Origin: Hippasteria phrygiana | Taxonomy: Eukaryota > Echinodermata > Asteroidea > Valvatida > Goniasteridae | DNA: 64,000 nt | Reading direction: 5' to 3' | Assembly (NCBI GenBank): GCA_037893225.1 | Contig: JAZGUH010000209.1 | Coordinates: 186,001-250,000 of the forward strand | Part shown: in pieces, positions 1 through 10,989 of the stretch | Position numbering within the stretch: the first letter of the stretch is position 1 | Layout of the letters: each line of letters opens with the position of its first letter | Made by a program: the position numbers and the translations under genes | Notes under the pieces: model-generated | The model's input: only the letters and a program-made list of their open reading frames with translations | Database searches by the model: none | Told to the model about the DNA's origin: nothing

Positions 1-571
1 AAATATACAACTTAGATAAAAATGGCTAAACACTGTCAGAAAGTAGGTTAAAATTTCTGCAAGAAATGAGTCTCCGTCATTTTGAACCACTCTTTATTCA
101 TCATACTATTCAATTTGTAAATTTATTTTCATTTGTTGCTCATTTTTTAAATCATTATCAGTCCCAGTGTTAGTGTGACACTATTTTTTTTTGTATTCAT
201 GAACGGCATTTTGATCAAGTCTACGCCTGCAAGTTTACTTTTAATTTTCCCGGCACTGTTGACTGCCAACCGCCAACCCCAATGCTAGCATCTCATTTGT
301 AGCCCTACATGTATGCAGACTTCTGTATCCCCCACCAGGAGTAATATTGACACAGCCACAATGCATCCGTGCTTCTTAGGCCCTCAATTCAATGTACATC
401 TCTGTGTAAAGAGTATTCGTTTCGGGCGCAGTCCTAGTGTTTGGACATTCTCATCAGCGAGCCAGTCCTCGGAATTGCCCGAGACCCTGCAGACGGGGAA
501 GAGGGCCCACCCAGCCCTCGATCAGCCGCCTTTGTGTGAATCACGTATTTGAACAAGACAGGAACAACATT
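1..571. other. Non-repetitive AT-rich DNA, no gene seen
   Basis: No splice-bounded exon, transposon terminus or tandem array was recognised. The 79-codon ORF at 313-552 has no domain or codon pattern that I can support, and I treat it as chance. Confidence 0.5.
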
Positions 572-994
572 TGTGACCTGGCAGCACAAAATGGGTAGAA
601 AGTGGCAAATTTTGAGATGATGGGAATTCCTGAAAGTACACGTCGTTTATAGCTTCAATGTGATGTATTGCGTGTTGCCGTAGCTCATTCCTTGCCCACG
701 CTATGAACTTTTGAAGTTGTTAAAATCATGACCACTTGTTCTAAGAAAATCGAGTTCAAAGTCGGTGGACTGTGCAGATTATACTTGCAGTGAAATTATA
801 TAAATAACCCCAAAACAATATTTCAAGACGGAATTCAGTTATTAACTTCGGGATATGATAGAAAAGGGTCATTCCGGTGTAGAAACGCTAAAATCCAAAA
901 TTCTTGCTTCCCGTTGAAAACAAATGGTTGTTTCTGCCTCTAACTTTTAATGTCATTGTGCAACTTTCTACTCATTATGTTGAGTCAGGTCACA
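572..994. mobile_element. Possible MITE with TGTGACCTG termini
   Basis: The left edge reads TGTGACCTGGCAGC. The right edge reads CAGGTCACA, its inverted counterpart, 423 bp away. Size and termini resemble the better preserved element at 21637-22045. The interiors show little obvious similarity, so this is either an old copy or a coincidence of a 9-bp terminus. Confidence 0.35.
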
Positions 995-3285
995 GAAAAA
1001 AAACATGTTGGGGGGAGGGGGGGAGATATACAATAACAAGAAAGGCATCTTGGGTTACTCTTAAGGAACGTCTTGGAACCGAGCTGTCATGTTTTTGCAG
1101 TGGATGCGCTATAACGCTTGTTGTTTGACCACTGTCTCTGTACTCTGTGTGGGTGCGTTGTGCTCATTTTCTAGAGTGATATAATATGAGATGAGAGTCG
1201 TTTATTTCAAGAGTCATTTGTTTTGGAGCCAGGCATCCTGTTTATGTGATTCACGAAACAGTGAATGGGCCTGACGACGCCAGCGATGTCTCAAGAGAGA
1301 GATTTGGGTCCATTTAATGGATAGATATCGAGAGCAACTATGGGTTAATGAGTTTCCTAGAGCTTTTAAAAACTCCTTGATTTTTTTGTGAGAAAAACAT
1401 TCAAAGATTGTTACTTGACAAACATCTGGGATGTAAGTTTTCAGGACGTTGGGACTAATTTTATGTCTCAACATGCTTAATTGGTATTCTTTTGCCTCGT
1501 TTTCAGGCTCTGATACATTTACGTCTGTGTCATGAACAAAAATTCTTATTGAAATGGAACTTTACTAGATACGCTGAACCTTGATTCCTATTTCAGCTAA
1601 AATCCACACTTGAAATTTGTCTCCATACTTGGCGATGAAGGTTTTATGACTTCCAGAAATTGCAAGGTTCTCTCATTGGAACACCTGTATTTCCTCTATT
1701 TTTTTTAATTACCCTAGCGAGGACAGGTATTAATGGATAAATTTGAAGGTAGACTTAGGATTGATTGTCCCAATCCAGCACTTGTTGAGGTGTTGATTTT
1801 ATGGCCATATTAGTTGTTGATATCAAGGGCTTCTGTAAACAACACTTCTTTACAGTTGTGTCAATCATTTCCCTTACTTAATCATCTGAATGACTTTTAC
1901 GGGGAGTTGGAATGGGAACGTAATTGATTTTTTCAATTTGTTTTTTTTGAGTTTTTTCCCAGTCGGCATCATTAGCTCGTAATTGCCTCCAGTAGGTAGC
2001 ATAAAAGGTCTTGTAATATGCCAAAATAGTTTCCAATTATCAGTTAGATTGCATTCTCATTCTTTATTGTAGTGGCTGTAATTGAAACCTTTTTGTTAAC
2101 AAATATATTGGTTGTTCCAAGCTTTTCTCCAAAGTGGGGATAGTGTTTTTAAAAATATGCATTTGAAAATCAAAGGGACATTAGTTATACTGTAATTATT
2201 TATTAGTAAGTTTATGGGTCGTCAGCCAAAAATAATTGATTTTGAAGCATGCTGTCAGACTAAAGAAATAAATGCATTTGTCAACCCAATACTGTGGTCA
2301 GTATTACAAAAAGAAGCAAGAGTTTGTTTTTGAAGGGATTTTGTTTTTGTTTTTAAGAGCATGTAAATTGGTTTGGAATATTTTCAAAATATGTTCCAAA
2401 CTATTGTATACTTTTTCTAAAAACTTACTGGACAGTGGTGGGCTTAGAAGAACAAAAAGTAAACTGTTATTAAAATGTATGTACATTTCACACCAAAAAA
2501 TCCACACAAAAATGAGATTGTAAATTAAAAGATGAATTTCTGAAGAAGGAATGTTAAGCACGCAAAGCACAAAAGTACCAAAAATATACATTAATTTGTC
2601 CTAGCAGTGAATGGACCATGTTCATTATATTGTTGGAGTGCTAAAAAATGGTTAGTTTGATCAGGATTTTAAAAAATTTGCTCCATTTTACGTTAGGATT
2701 TTCATCAACGGTGGTAACCTGCCCTCCCTTTTTGAATAATTGTCCCACCCATGATCCATGTCCTCCTCATTGCCTGTTCAAGCAACGTAACAATTCATGT
2801 TCCCCCGCCAATAATATCGTTGCATTGTCAGACACCAAGTGAACCAGAACAACAGCCTAACCGTAGGCCGTATTACACCGTAAATATTTAATGACTTCAA
2901 TCCATTTTTTTATTTTTTATTCTTTTGGGTGTTTTTGGTCTCTGAAATGTGTCTGGTTATGTCAGCGCGTGTCGCGATCCATGAAGCAGAAAGGTGTCTG
3001 TAAGAGTTGTTAAGCCAGGGAGATGAAATCCAGATTGTGCTCTAGTTTTTTCATAGGCTTTTTTGTGTGTGTGTGTGTGGCTATTTGCAGTTGGGGTCTT
3101 TGTTTAAAAATGTGTTTATGATGACAGCTGGGAGGAATTTGAGAATTTCGGACCAGTTGGCTTTGTGATGCTTAAATTAGTTTTTTTTAATTCATAATGC
3201 ATGTGTTAATCATCTGGAAATTGAAGTAATAAAGTTTTGATGAGTGATTTGTTTTGTTTACATGTGGAGGGGGATACTGCCAAGA
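995..3285. other. Non-repetitive AT-rich DNA with homeodomain-like words
   Basis: No exon or element was recognised. The stretch 1680-2060 is dense in TAAT-type words (attaatgg, cgtaattgat, ctcgtaattg) and has a gtaaaca forkhead-like word. That fits, but does not prove, an enhancer. A short GT run lies near 3064-3079. Confidence 0.4.
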
Positions 3286-3457
3286 CCCACCCATACCTCA
3301 CCCAACCCGCAACCCATACCTCGCCCAGAACGCAACCCATACCTCACCCAACCCGCAACCCATACCTCACCCAACCCGCAACCCATACCTCACCCAACCC
3401 GCAACCCATACCTCGCCCAACCCGCAACCCATACCTCACCCAACCCGCAACCCATAC
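3286..3457. repeat. 23-bp minisatellite, about 7.5 units
   Basis: The unit is acccgcaacccatacctcac plus cca, nearly homogeneous. One unit carries agaacgc and two carry a cctcgccca variant. Since 23 is not a multiple of three, all three plus frames stay open and encode one cyclic Pro/Asn/Thr-rich peptide in different phases. The ORFs are therefore a product of the repeat. Confidence 0.95.
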
Positions 3458-3639
3458 TGTACACAATGCGCATTCATTCATATATTTTTCGAGTATTTGA
3501 GGGGTATGGGAAAGGCTTAACTAAATTGACAATAATTAACCCTAACCCTGCTAAATCCAACAATTTTAATGATTTTGCTTGTACCCTACGGAGTTAGGGT
3601 TAACATGTCAGAATAGACCTATTTCTCTTAGTTATGAGT

Positions 3640-3890
3640 TTTGAGGGGGGACCAGGTTGCCATCGCCTTCCACTGCTGTGACCCAGGTTCGAATCCCACC
3701 TGGGGCCACATTTGGATTGGGTCTCAGTCCCTACCTGATTCCGTGGGGTTTTTCCAGATTTTATCTCTGTTTTATCCCACATGTAAAGCTGTAATTTCCT
3801 TCATCTTCTCCAAAGGGAACCCCACTGGAAGTAAGTTGAAAGACCTTCATGGGCTATCCCAGCTGAATGCCATAATAAATGAGTAAATTT
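3640..3890 (+). mobile_element. tRNA-derived SINE with a long body
   Basis: A tRNA B-box (GGTTCGAATCCC) lies at 3686-3697 in a tRNA-like arm (gacccaggttcg, tcccacctggggcc). The A-box side (about 3650-3665) is degenerate. The tRNA-unrelated body runs to about 3890 and ends in an AT-rich stretch containing aataaatgagtaaat. The large intervening segment and the lack of a cloverleaf argue against a functional tRNA gene. Confidence 0.6.
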
Positions 3891-3984
3891 CTGCAAACTT
3901 ATATATAGGAGTCATTTATTCATGTTCTTTTGCCAAACCTATATATAGAACGGGGTCGCATTCCACTAAGGTACATTTTTGACA

Positions 3985-4812
3985 TTGGATGTGCACACAC
4001 ACACACACCCAGTCATGTAAACGGGTGCAATCGTGGACCTCCCAACTTTTTCGGAAGGCCTCCCATTGGTTTTGTACACGATTTTCAAACGTGGACGTTA
4101 GGTCAAACGTGGACCCCTTTGTCTACGCCCAAATTCTTTTGTCCTAGGTCCACGATTGCCGGCATATACAAACTCACACACACACCCAGTCATGTAAACG
4201 GGTGCAATCGTGGACCTCCCATTGTTCCTCTTTTGTTTATACTCTAACTTTTTCGGAAGGCCTCCATAGACTTTGTACACACTTCCAATCGCGGACGTAT
4301 GCTGGGAATCGCGGACGATATTGTTCTCTTTTGTTCTCTGGCATTTTACGTCCGCGGTTTGAATACGCCAACGCGCCCACACACACACACACACACACAG
4401 TCGTACTTCCCCAATACGTCCGAGGACAATGCTTTGTGTTTCCTATTGTTCCTTTAATATAAAACCAACCCCCATAGACTAAGCACACAGTCGTACTTCC
4501 CTAATACGTCCGAGGACAAAGCTTTGTGTTTCCTTTTGTTCCCTTGATATAACCAAACCCCATAGACTAAGCACGTATCCTTACGTTCGAGGACCGATTT
4601 CAACAAAAGACTCTACGTTCGAGGACTGAAAGGTTTCTTTGTGTTTCCTTTCTCCTCTTGTCCTCGGAGATATATACAGTGCACGTACACGTATCCTTAC
4701 GTTCGAGGACCGATTTCAACAAAAGACTCTACGTTCGAGGACTGAAAGGTTTCTTTGTGTTTCCTTTCTTCTCTTGTCCTCGGAGATATATACAGTGCAC
4801 GTACACACACAC
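3985..4812. repeat. Cluster of keyword repeats (CGNGGAC family)
   Basis: Several related units lie in a row, separated by CA runs. The first unit uses CGTGGAC (4032, 4090, 4108, 4209; reverse at 4148). The next uses CGCGGAC (4290, 4310; reverse at 4350). The following units use CGAGGAC (4421, 4511, 4588, 4620, 4704, 4736; reverse at 4660 and 4776). Framework phrases such as catagactttgtacac, ttttgttc and ggaaggcctcc recur between keywords. The last about 115 bp are tandemly duplicated (4575-4689 and 4690-4804). The mode of spread is not evident. Confidence 0.8.
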
Positions 4813-4884
4813 AAATTGCAAACATTTTGTATTGTTCCAGCCAAATCAGTCAAGATCAAAAGAATTTTGCAAACTAAAAAAAAG

Positions 4885-4945
4885 AAAACCTGCATCCTCC
4901 GGAGTACCGTACCCAGTGCTCTGTCAACTGAGCTATGTTGCACTA
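4885..4945 (-). mobile_element. tRNA-like SINE head
   Basis: On the minus strand an A-box-like TAGCTCAGTTGACAGAGC is followed by a degenerate B-box-like gatgcaggttt and then an oligo-T stretch. This is the tRNA-related head of a SINE or a decayed tRNA pseudogene. The acceptor stem is not complementary, so I do not call it a functional tRNA. Confidence 0.5.
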
Positions 4946-4983
4946 TGTTGGCTGTCTCCCAAATTGTCAGTATCTTTGTTCGG

Positions 4984-5147
4984 GGGGAGGGGTGTTGTGG
5001 GAGGGGTGTTGTGGGAGGGGTGTTGTGGGAGGGGTGTTGTGGGAGGGGTGTTGTGGGAGGGGTGTTGTGGGAGGGGTGTTGTGGGAGGGGTGTTGTGGGA
5101 GGGGTGTTGTGGGAGGGGTGTTGTGGGAGGGGTGTTGTGAGAGGGGA
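4984..5147. repeat. 14-bp G-rich minisatellite, about 11.5 units
   Basis: Perfect repetition of gggaggggtgttgt. As 14 is not a multiple of three, all plus frames stay open (Gly/Val/Cys-rich) and the complement gives a His/Asn/Thr/Pro peptide. The plus strand has G runs of 3-4 every 14 bp, so quadruplex formation is plausible. Confidence 0.97.
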
Positions 5148-5288
5148 TCACAAGAGTGTCAGAATAGGCCTATATGGTTTTGTCTGGAAGGGAATTTCTG
5201 CATGTACATGTATTATTAGATCATTGCATCTGACCTTGTTCATGTTGAATTTATATGTGCACATGTTGTCTACTTTCAGTTATTTTAA

Positions 5289-5509
5289 CCCCTTGAGTAC
5301 GTTTTTTTTTTACGGGAGACGTCGGGGTGTCGCAGCGGCTCTGGCAGCCAAGTGAAACGGCCACAATGTGTTTGTGCAGTCAAGTGTAACTTATACACAA
5401 TAATCCAACAATGGAATGAAACTGCACAAACAGCGGCAAATGGCGTCATCCGACCTGGTGGCATTGGGTTTTTTTTTTGCCCCACATGGCGTCTTCCGTA
5501 CGCAAAGGG
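5289..5509. mobile_element. piggyBac-like MITE, copy 1
   Basis: A 221-bp element flanked on both sides by TTAA (5285-5288 and 5510-5513). The left end is CCCCTTGAGTACG and the right end is the inverted CGTACGCAAAGGG. TTAA duplication with a CCCTTTG-type terminus is characteristic of piggyBac-group transposons. There is no coding capacity. The same family recurs at 21411, 22860 and 36299. Confidence 0.85.
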
Positions 5510-5513
5510 TTAA

Positions 5514-6507
5514 AGGGCTTGCCTCCCCAGTGGCATGACTGAACATCCAGTTTGCAAGGGGGAATTTTTCCCTCCAAGGGGTTGGGCACTTATTGCAGTG
5601 GGCTTAACTATTTTTTCACAATTCCATTACAATCCAGTCGGGTCACTGCCTCCCCCCCCCCCCCATCCAATCTCATCCAAACCAGGTAATCAAGGCAAAT
5701 GTTTATCATAAAGTCTTCATAACGACCGCTTCACCATAAACCACCTCCCTTCAATTTTCCTCGTCGGGCCAATTTTTACATTGGCAGCAAATTCTCCCAT
5801 ACTGTTCTTCTATGCACCCTGATTAATCCAGATCACGTTGGTTGACACCCGCAGAGGATATCTCCCATCCTCTTGCAGATGGTTAGTGCCAGCAGTGTGC
5901 GGAGCCGAGGCATCGCCAAGTACTTTTCGTACTCGGTGCAAGACTCCTCATCAAGTCCTGGACACGCCAGCTTTGTGCTCCCCCGACAGTTTTTACCTCT
6001 TTCTTTCCCTCGGTGCACCTATGCTGTGGCTGCATGTGAAACCGGGGATGCTGTATTGATTGTTGTTGAATGTTCCTATCGATTGAGCATCGGCAATGTC
6101 AACACGGGGGTATTTTGTGTTGCAGGGCTCGGGGAAAAGTTAGTTCTCATCACCTGATTGTTATGGTGCAACTGAGTTTGCTCTATGCCACAATTTTTTG
6201 GAGGGCAAAAATTCCCCCCCCCAAAAAAAATAAATAAATTTGTGGCCGAAATTTTTTTTGGGATCAGAAACAAGTGTTGGCAGTAAATTAAATAGGCCTG
6301 ATGTGATCCTCGCGTTTGACCAAAGTCAGGCCTTGCACGCAAACAGCTCATGGTGTATGTGACCAATTGCAGTATGCACAATGTGTGCTGGTCATGCATG
6401 CCGGCGTGAATACACAACTGAAAAATCACTCGCTGTACACACAACATACTGCAATATTTGCACTTGCTGTGACAAAATGGACAAAATGTGCAGAACTTCT
6501 TTTCTCT
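5514..6507. other. Mostly non-repetitive DNA, no gene seen
   Basis: A poly-C run lies at about 5652-5664, and a poly-C to poly-A junction near 6216-6232 is followed by a T run. Overlapping ORFs at 5833-6157 on both strands show no splice context or family signature. Confidence 0.4.
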
Positions 6508-6690
6508 GCTGGGGCCCAATTTCATAGAGCAGCTGTAGCACTCAGTTTGCAGCGGATGGACAATTTTGCTCAGTAAGAATACACTTTAAGCTAAAATGTC
6601 TGTTTGTGTAAATTGCTTTAGGGTACAAAGGACAAATTCTGCTATTAAGCAGATTGTGGCAATATTTTCCTGCTAACCAAGCTGTATAAA
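6508..6690. mobile_element. Fragment of the GGCCCAATTTCATAG repeat family
   Basis: It starts ggggcccaatttcatagagc and continues with ctta/gcta-rich text as in the copy at 22129-22850. No matching inverted right end was found, so the copy is probably truncated. Confidence 0.5.
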
Positions 6691-6810
6691 ACTAGTCCCT
6701 GAAGCTTGAAGAATGTAAAGCCCATTCCCCCTCCCATAAATCCTCCTCCGAAACTATTAAACATTCTTGGTGTCAGTTTATAATCACTGATATGAATGTA
6801 AACAAAAATT

Positions 6811-6931
6811 GCGGGTGAAGAACTCGACATTTCGGACAGTGTACTCTGTCCGTCCTCAGGAGTGTGAGTACGGACAGAGCACACTGTCCAAAACATCGAG
6901 TTTAACTCTCACCCCGGTCCTTTTCAGAACC
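6811..6931. mobile_element. Hairpin repeat with ACTCGAC termini, Penelope-like
   Basis: Outer inverted words CTCGACATTT and AAACATCGAG (6823-6900) enclose two nested hairpins built on CGGACAG and CTGTCCG. A further small hairpin (ggtccttttcagaacc) closes the right side. Related text at 39364 and 62507 contains ggttctgaaaagaacc and ctctgaccgtcttcagg. Such ACTCGAC/TCTTCAGG motifs remind me of hammerhead-bearing Penelope-like elements, but this attribution is uncertain. Confidence 0.5.
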
Positions 6932-6945
6932 ACACATCTTCCTAG

Positions 6946-7550
6946 AAGAGATTATTTTCATTTGGTGTCTCCCGCAATTCTCGTTTACATTCTTAATGTT
7001 TCCACCATGTGAAGCTTGAAAACGTATTTAATGACTGATATATTCACACCCATATTGAAACCATACCATTATTAATGGGAAGTCACAGATTATTAGTCTC
7101 CTTGGCTAATATTAATACCCAGCAAATTATCGTGGTCGTGGACCTTTGCAACGATACACATCAGACAATCCCTACTTCTGAACCTAACCAAGAAATAACC
7201 AAGGCCCCGTTTCCATTTCCAGCCTATAGCAAGCTTGATTAAGTCACTGCAGTTTGTCGTGTTTGTTGAGTCATTGATTGCGTGGCGATTAATGGGTCCG
7301 GCACGTACATTAATTTCACGGTCAAATGCGCAATGTCCATCTCGACCATGAGTAAGGCTGTGTGTCTCCATCTAATATAGCTCTAATAATAGGTCTCATG
7401 TGCGTCATTATCATTATTTATAGTACTTCAGCCACATGTATACAGACCGATTTGCATAATTACATTTGTAAGTGGCAGAACTCCGACTAAGAAACTTCTT
7501 GGTGTTTCAGTAATAGGCAGTGAACCATGAAGTACACACCTTAATTATCA
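6946..7550. promoter_or_regulatory. Candidate regulatory island
   Basis: Non-repetitive DNA. Between 7020 and 7470 it holds many homeodomain-type words (attattaatggg, ggctaatattaat, gcgattaatggg, cattaatttc) and an octamer-like atttgcataatta near 7450. The density fits a developmental enhancer. There is no ORF with splice context. Confidence 0.3.
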
Positions 7551-7551
7551 T

Positions 7552-7640
7552 TTGAGGCTTGGCATGGTAAATAGTATGAGTACATGTAGAAAAAGGTTCG
7601 CGGATACACCATGTAAAGTGAAACTCTTTAAAAAAAAACC
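7552..7640 (+). mobile_element. Fragment of the ttgaggcttggcatgg repeat
   Basis: The text ttgaggcttggcatgg, then aggttcgcggatacaccatg, matches the left part of the copies at 39364 and 62507. The hairpin part of those copies is absent here. Confidence 0.55.
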
Positions 7641-7813
7641 TGGCAAAAATCGACCCAGTTGTTGTACAGATCAAAACCTATCAATTTACAGATTGAAACA
7701 CACACAAACTGTCAGAGTTGGTGTTTAGAGTTTTTGATAGGCTGTGATAGTTATAAGTATAGGAGGGTTAAAAGAAAAAAGGAGAGAAGTATGAGAAGAG
7801 CCAGAGGTATTAG

Positions 7814-8124
7814 CCCCTTGTGTCTGGCTGTCATTGATGGGGGTGCTGGTATGCCAAGAACGGGCTGTGCAGGGAAGCGTAAATGCAAAAAAAATAGGCA
7901 CCACACTGAATAGAGTGGTCCTATTCATCGCACTTAGAGGCCCCTTTCGTGTGAATAAAAGCTTCATTTGAAAAAGCTCCACTTTTATTTGTACACTCCC
8001 ATTCAAGAACAGTATAGCTGAAACATGAATGGATTGAGTACATGCAGGAATGTGCGTATAGACGACAACCGACCAGGTGGTCTTTTGCAAACTGCGGCTA
8101 TGGCCGTCATCTGTTTTCAAAACG
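7814..8124. mobile_element. Second piggyBac-like MITE family, copy 1
   Basis: About 311 bp. The left end CCCCTTGTGTCTGGCTG is preceded by TTAG, a decayed TTAA. The right edge is at TTAA 8125-8128. The interior matches the reverse complement of 34333-34639 (for example gaacagtatag and gaatggattga). No protein is encoded. Confidence 0.7.
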
Positions 8125-8128
8125 TTAA

Positions 8129-8861
8129 GTCAATGTTTCAGTCATTCTGCTCCGACCATCAGGAGAATGAATGTGTCATCCAGAGAAGGAACGGGTGGAA
8201 ACAAAAGTTTTGATGTCAACGCAAACGCAAGCAGTACTACGGGCAGGTGATCAGCTGACGGTCATTGCAGAGTGACCGAATTATTGACTTTTCTGAAAAA
8301 TGGAAAAAAAACACTGGAAAACTGACCAAAACTCCTGGAAACCGGAGGGCGTCTGGGGTTGGATAGCATTCTGCTGCCTAATCAGAACCATCCATCTTTT
8401 CTTTTTTGGAGTTCTACACTTCACATGGGTGTATCCTCAAATTTTTCCCTGATACACACTTTGGTCGCATGCGTTTGATGCACGGATGAACAACACAACT
8501 TCAATCAGGATAATCCACATTTTCTACATGGCTGGCTTTGTGAAGTCACCAGGGAAGTAGTTATATACATGAGGTGTTTTTAAAGAATTAAGGATTTGAA
8601 CCCCTGAGCATTGTGGGTAATGTGTCCTTTCCTCTTTCTTGCATTTCCACTTGGTGATTTAAAATCAATGTGCACAGGATATCTAGAACTTGCCTACCCA
8701 CATTACATACCAAAACATGTCGGGGGGAGGTGAGTTGATCTCACTGACAATGGAAGTTACCCTGCGTTGGTCTATAGGTACTTGGTCGGAAATGGGAATA
8801 ATTTCCCTGAAATATTTTGAAGAATTATACTCTATTTAGATCTGGGCCCAGGAAAACCAAA
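8129..8861. other. Non-repetitive DNA, no gene seen
   Basis: No terminal repeats, arrays or exon signals were recognised. Confidence 0.4.
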
Positions 8862-8960
8862 AGGGTGGTAGGGTTGGCAATTCAAAATTTCGCCCACCCA
8901 ACCACCTCTGATTCCAACCCTTTACCTAGAGTGGTTTTTAACCTTGTATTGGGTGATTTC
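8862..8960 (-). mobile_element. Short dispersed repeat (CACCCAATACAAGG family)
   Basis: Read on the minus strand, this about 100-bp segment starts caccCAATACAAGGTTAAAA and contains ccactctaggtaaagg and cagaggtggt. The same text is on the plus strand at 33413-33490 and 59945-60055. Nested ggtggtagggttgg and ccaacc words give it a partly palindromic character. Class is unknown. Confidence 0.7.
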
Positions 8961-10495
8961 AATGAACAAAAAAATATCTTGGTTAAAGTTGAAGCAGGGA
9001 TTTTTGAAGTTAGTCCTATGCTGAAGTGTGTGCCAGTAATATGGAGAAAGTGAAGTATAGTGGACACTGGTTTCCAACTTCTTGTAAAAGGTACCAGTTA
9101 TTCCGCATGCATGTTTTCGTGAGATTAGCCTTTGAGCTGTTTCATTCATATGTTAGGAGATGGAAACATCCTTGTTTTACTAAGATGGATGCGGCACCAC
9201 GAAGGCTGATACATCGGGAACAATTGGCAGTCCCATCCCACCTCTTTGATCTGCCCGTTCGGTTTCCCTCGCCCCCTTCTGTAATCATCAGGGGGGTTGC
9301 ACTCGACACCCAGATGCATCTGCAAGCACACGGGGCAGTAAGGTTGCCGGGTGACGGTTAACCAGAAACTCAGTGAGGCGGGGGTTGCGCCGCGCAAGCC
9401 ATCGGTCTTGATTGCTCATTACTACACGTACGTTAATATAAACACCATGCCTTTATTATCCAGTGGATGTTGTGTACCATTCCCAACTAGCCAAGTAATC
9501 ACTCTCGAGCACTTGATCTGTCAGCCTTTCGACTTTTGGATGCGTTATTTTTTTTTAACCCATCTACTTCGTCTTTTTTTAAAATTGCATTACACTCGTC
9601 ATCAGACTGACTTGTTTCAGCTCGTGTCTTTGCTTACATCATTAAGTATGTGTACATCTCTCATCCGTATCCCTGGTAGATTACCACGGTGATGCCGTTA
9701 TGTTTACTCTGCATGGGCATCACGGAGACACCTCCACACACACCTTGACGGGTTCAGGCCAGTCGCATCCAGACTTTCATCAAATTGCTGTCATCTCAAT
9801 TATTTTTAGACATGAGGCCAGTGCACTTTTTGTTTCCCCCCCCCCCCCAACCATACTTGTGGTGGAACAATGTCATGCTTTTAACAGTCCTCGTTCCTTG
9901 AAAAGGGATTGCCGTGATGCTGCCGCTCTGACCAGTGTATAGCCACTAAGTCACTTAGGCATGGGAGAGACATCAGAAAAAGGTGCGTCTGTAGAATCAA
10001 GATCCTTAAGACAGCTGTAGGGAATGGTTAAGAACTTGACGCATTCCTCGCGAGATGCCCTTCCTTCTCAATGGTCTCGTCTTCCTTCTTACTTCTGAGC
10101 TCACCCTCCACTCTTGTTTCCATCTCATTTTTATCCTCACTTTCCATTCCAGTTTTACTTTATGTCTAGACTGTCTCTTGAAGTATTTTTTAAAGAGACG
10201 CCAGCCTATTTGTGTTCTTCTTGCACATCGTCAATCCAAGCTTACTTTTCCATCTCAGTTTCCTCGGTGTTCTCTCCACCCCCCCACTCTGTCTCCCTGA
10301 TCGATCTGACCGATCTGACTCCTCATCTTGCTTTTAATTTTTTTCTCTTACATCCTCCGTATCCTCCTTCACACGTCTCCCTTCTGAGCCATGTGTCAGT
10401 TCCATGTCAAAATAACCTACCAACTACCACACCCCCTTCCCCCCTCCCCCCCCCCCCAAAAAAAAAGTTTTCCTAAAATTGTTGGACTGACCATA
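8961..10495. other. Non-repetitive DNA with a regulatory-like island and a pyrimidine-rich tract
   Basis: 9180-9420 is a GC-balanced island with a TCF-like cctctttgatct and a Sox-like acaattgg. 10040-10470 is strongly pyrimidine-rich on the plus strand and ends in a C run followed by an A run (about 10447-10466). Poly-C also occurs near 9837. ORFs here are pyrimidine-tract products. Confidence 0.4.
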
Positions 10496-10787
10496 GCAGG
10501 GCTGAGATTTGTCAGTAATTTTCCTGATTTCAGGATTTGTTTTGTCAGTTCTACTGATTTGAGAATATTTTTAAAGAAGCTATTTTGAAATCTGCAATTC
10601 CTGAGGCGTTACCCTTAAGGTGTTTTTTCCTGTAAAGGTGGATGTAGACTAATAGAAATGGGTATTTTAAGGGGTGCCTTTAGGCAAATAGAAACCATCG
10701 ACCCTACATTGCCCTGGAGTCCTTGACGACCCCTAAACACTGCAGATTTCATGGATTTTTCATTTTCAGCCAATCTCATCCCTGCCA
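10496..10787. mobile_element. MITE with GCAGGGGTGAGATT termini, uninterrupted copy
   Basis: The left end is gcagggctgagatttgtcag and the right end is the inverted gccaatctcatccctgcc. It is collinear with 35776-36753 except that the latter carries a large insertion at the point equivalent to about 10666-10672. It therefore serves as the empty-site allele for that nest. Confidence 0.75.
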
Positions 10788-10989
10788 TAGGTTCCTCATC
10801 GTTGTACAATTTTTTTTTAAATGCAGCATTTTGTAGCATGAAAAGTTATGAGTAGGCAACCTCCACCCCAACCCACCCCCATGCTCCTTTTCCCCCCTTT
10901 CCCCCTTCCCATGCTCTGTTCCCCCCTTTTGGGGCTTTTTTGTGTGGTTTTTACCTCCCTACATTTAAAAACAAGCACGAATTCGTGCA

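Noticed and set aside
3686..3697. tRNA gene suggested by a perfect B-box
   Set aside because: A-box is degenerate and no cloverleaf can be drawn. The extended body fits a SINE.
4639..5355. 238-codon ORF, the longest in the window
   Set aside because: It runs through keyword repeats and the 14-bp minisatellite and has no domain. Chance opening.
7200..7220. ggccccgtttccatttcc, resembling a Harbinger-type end
   Set aside because: No inverted partner within a reasonable distance and no duplication. The surrounding DNA is an otherwise unique island.
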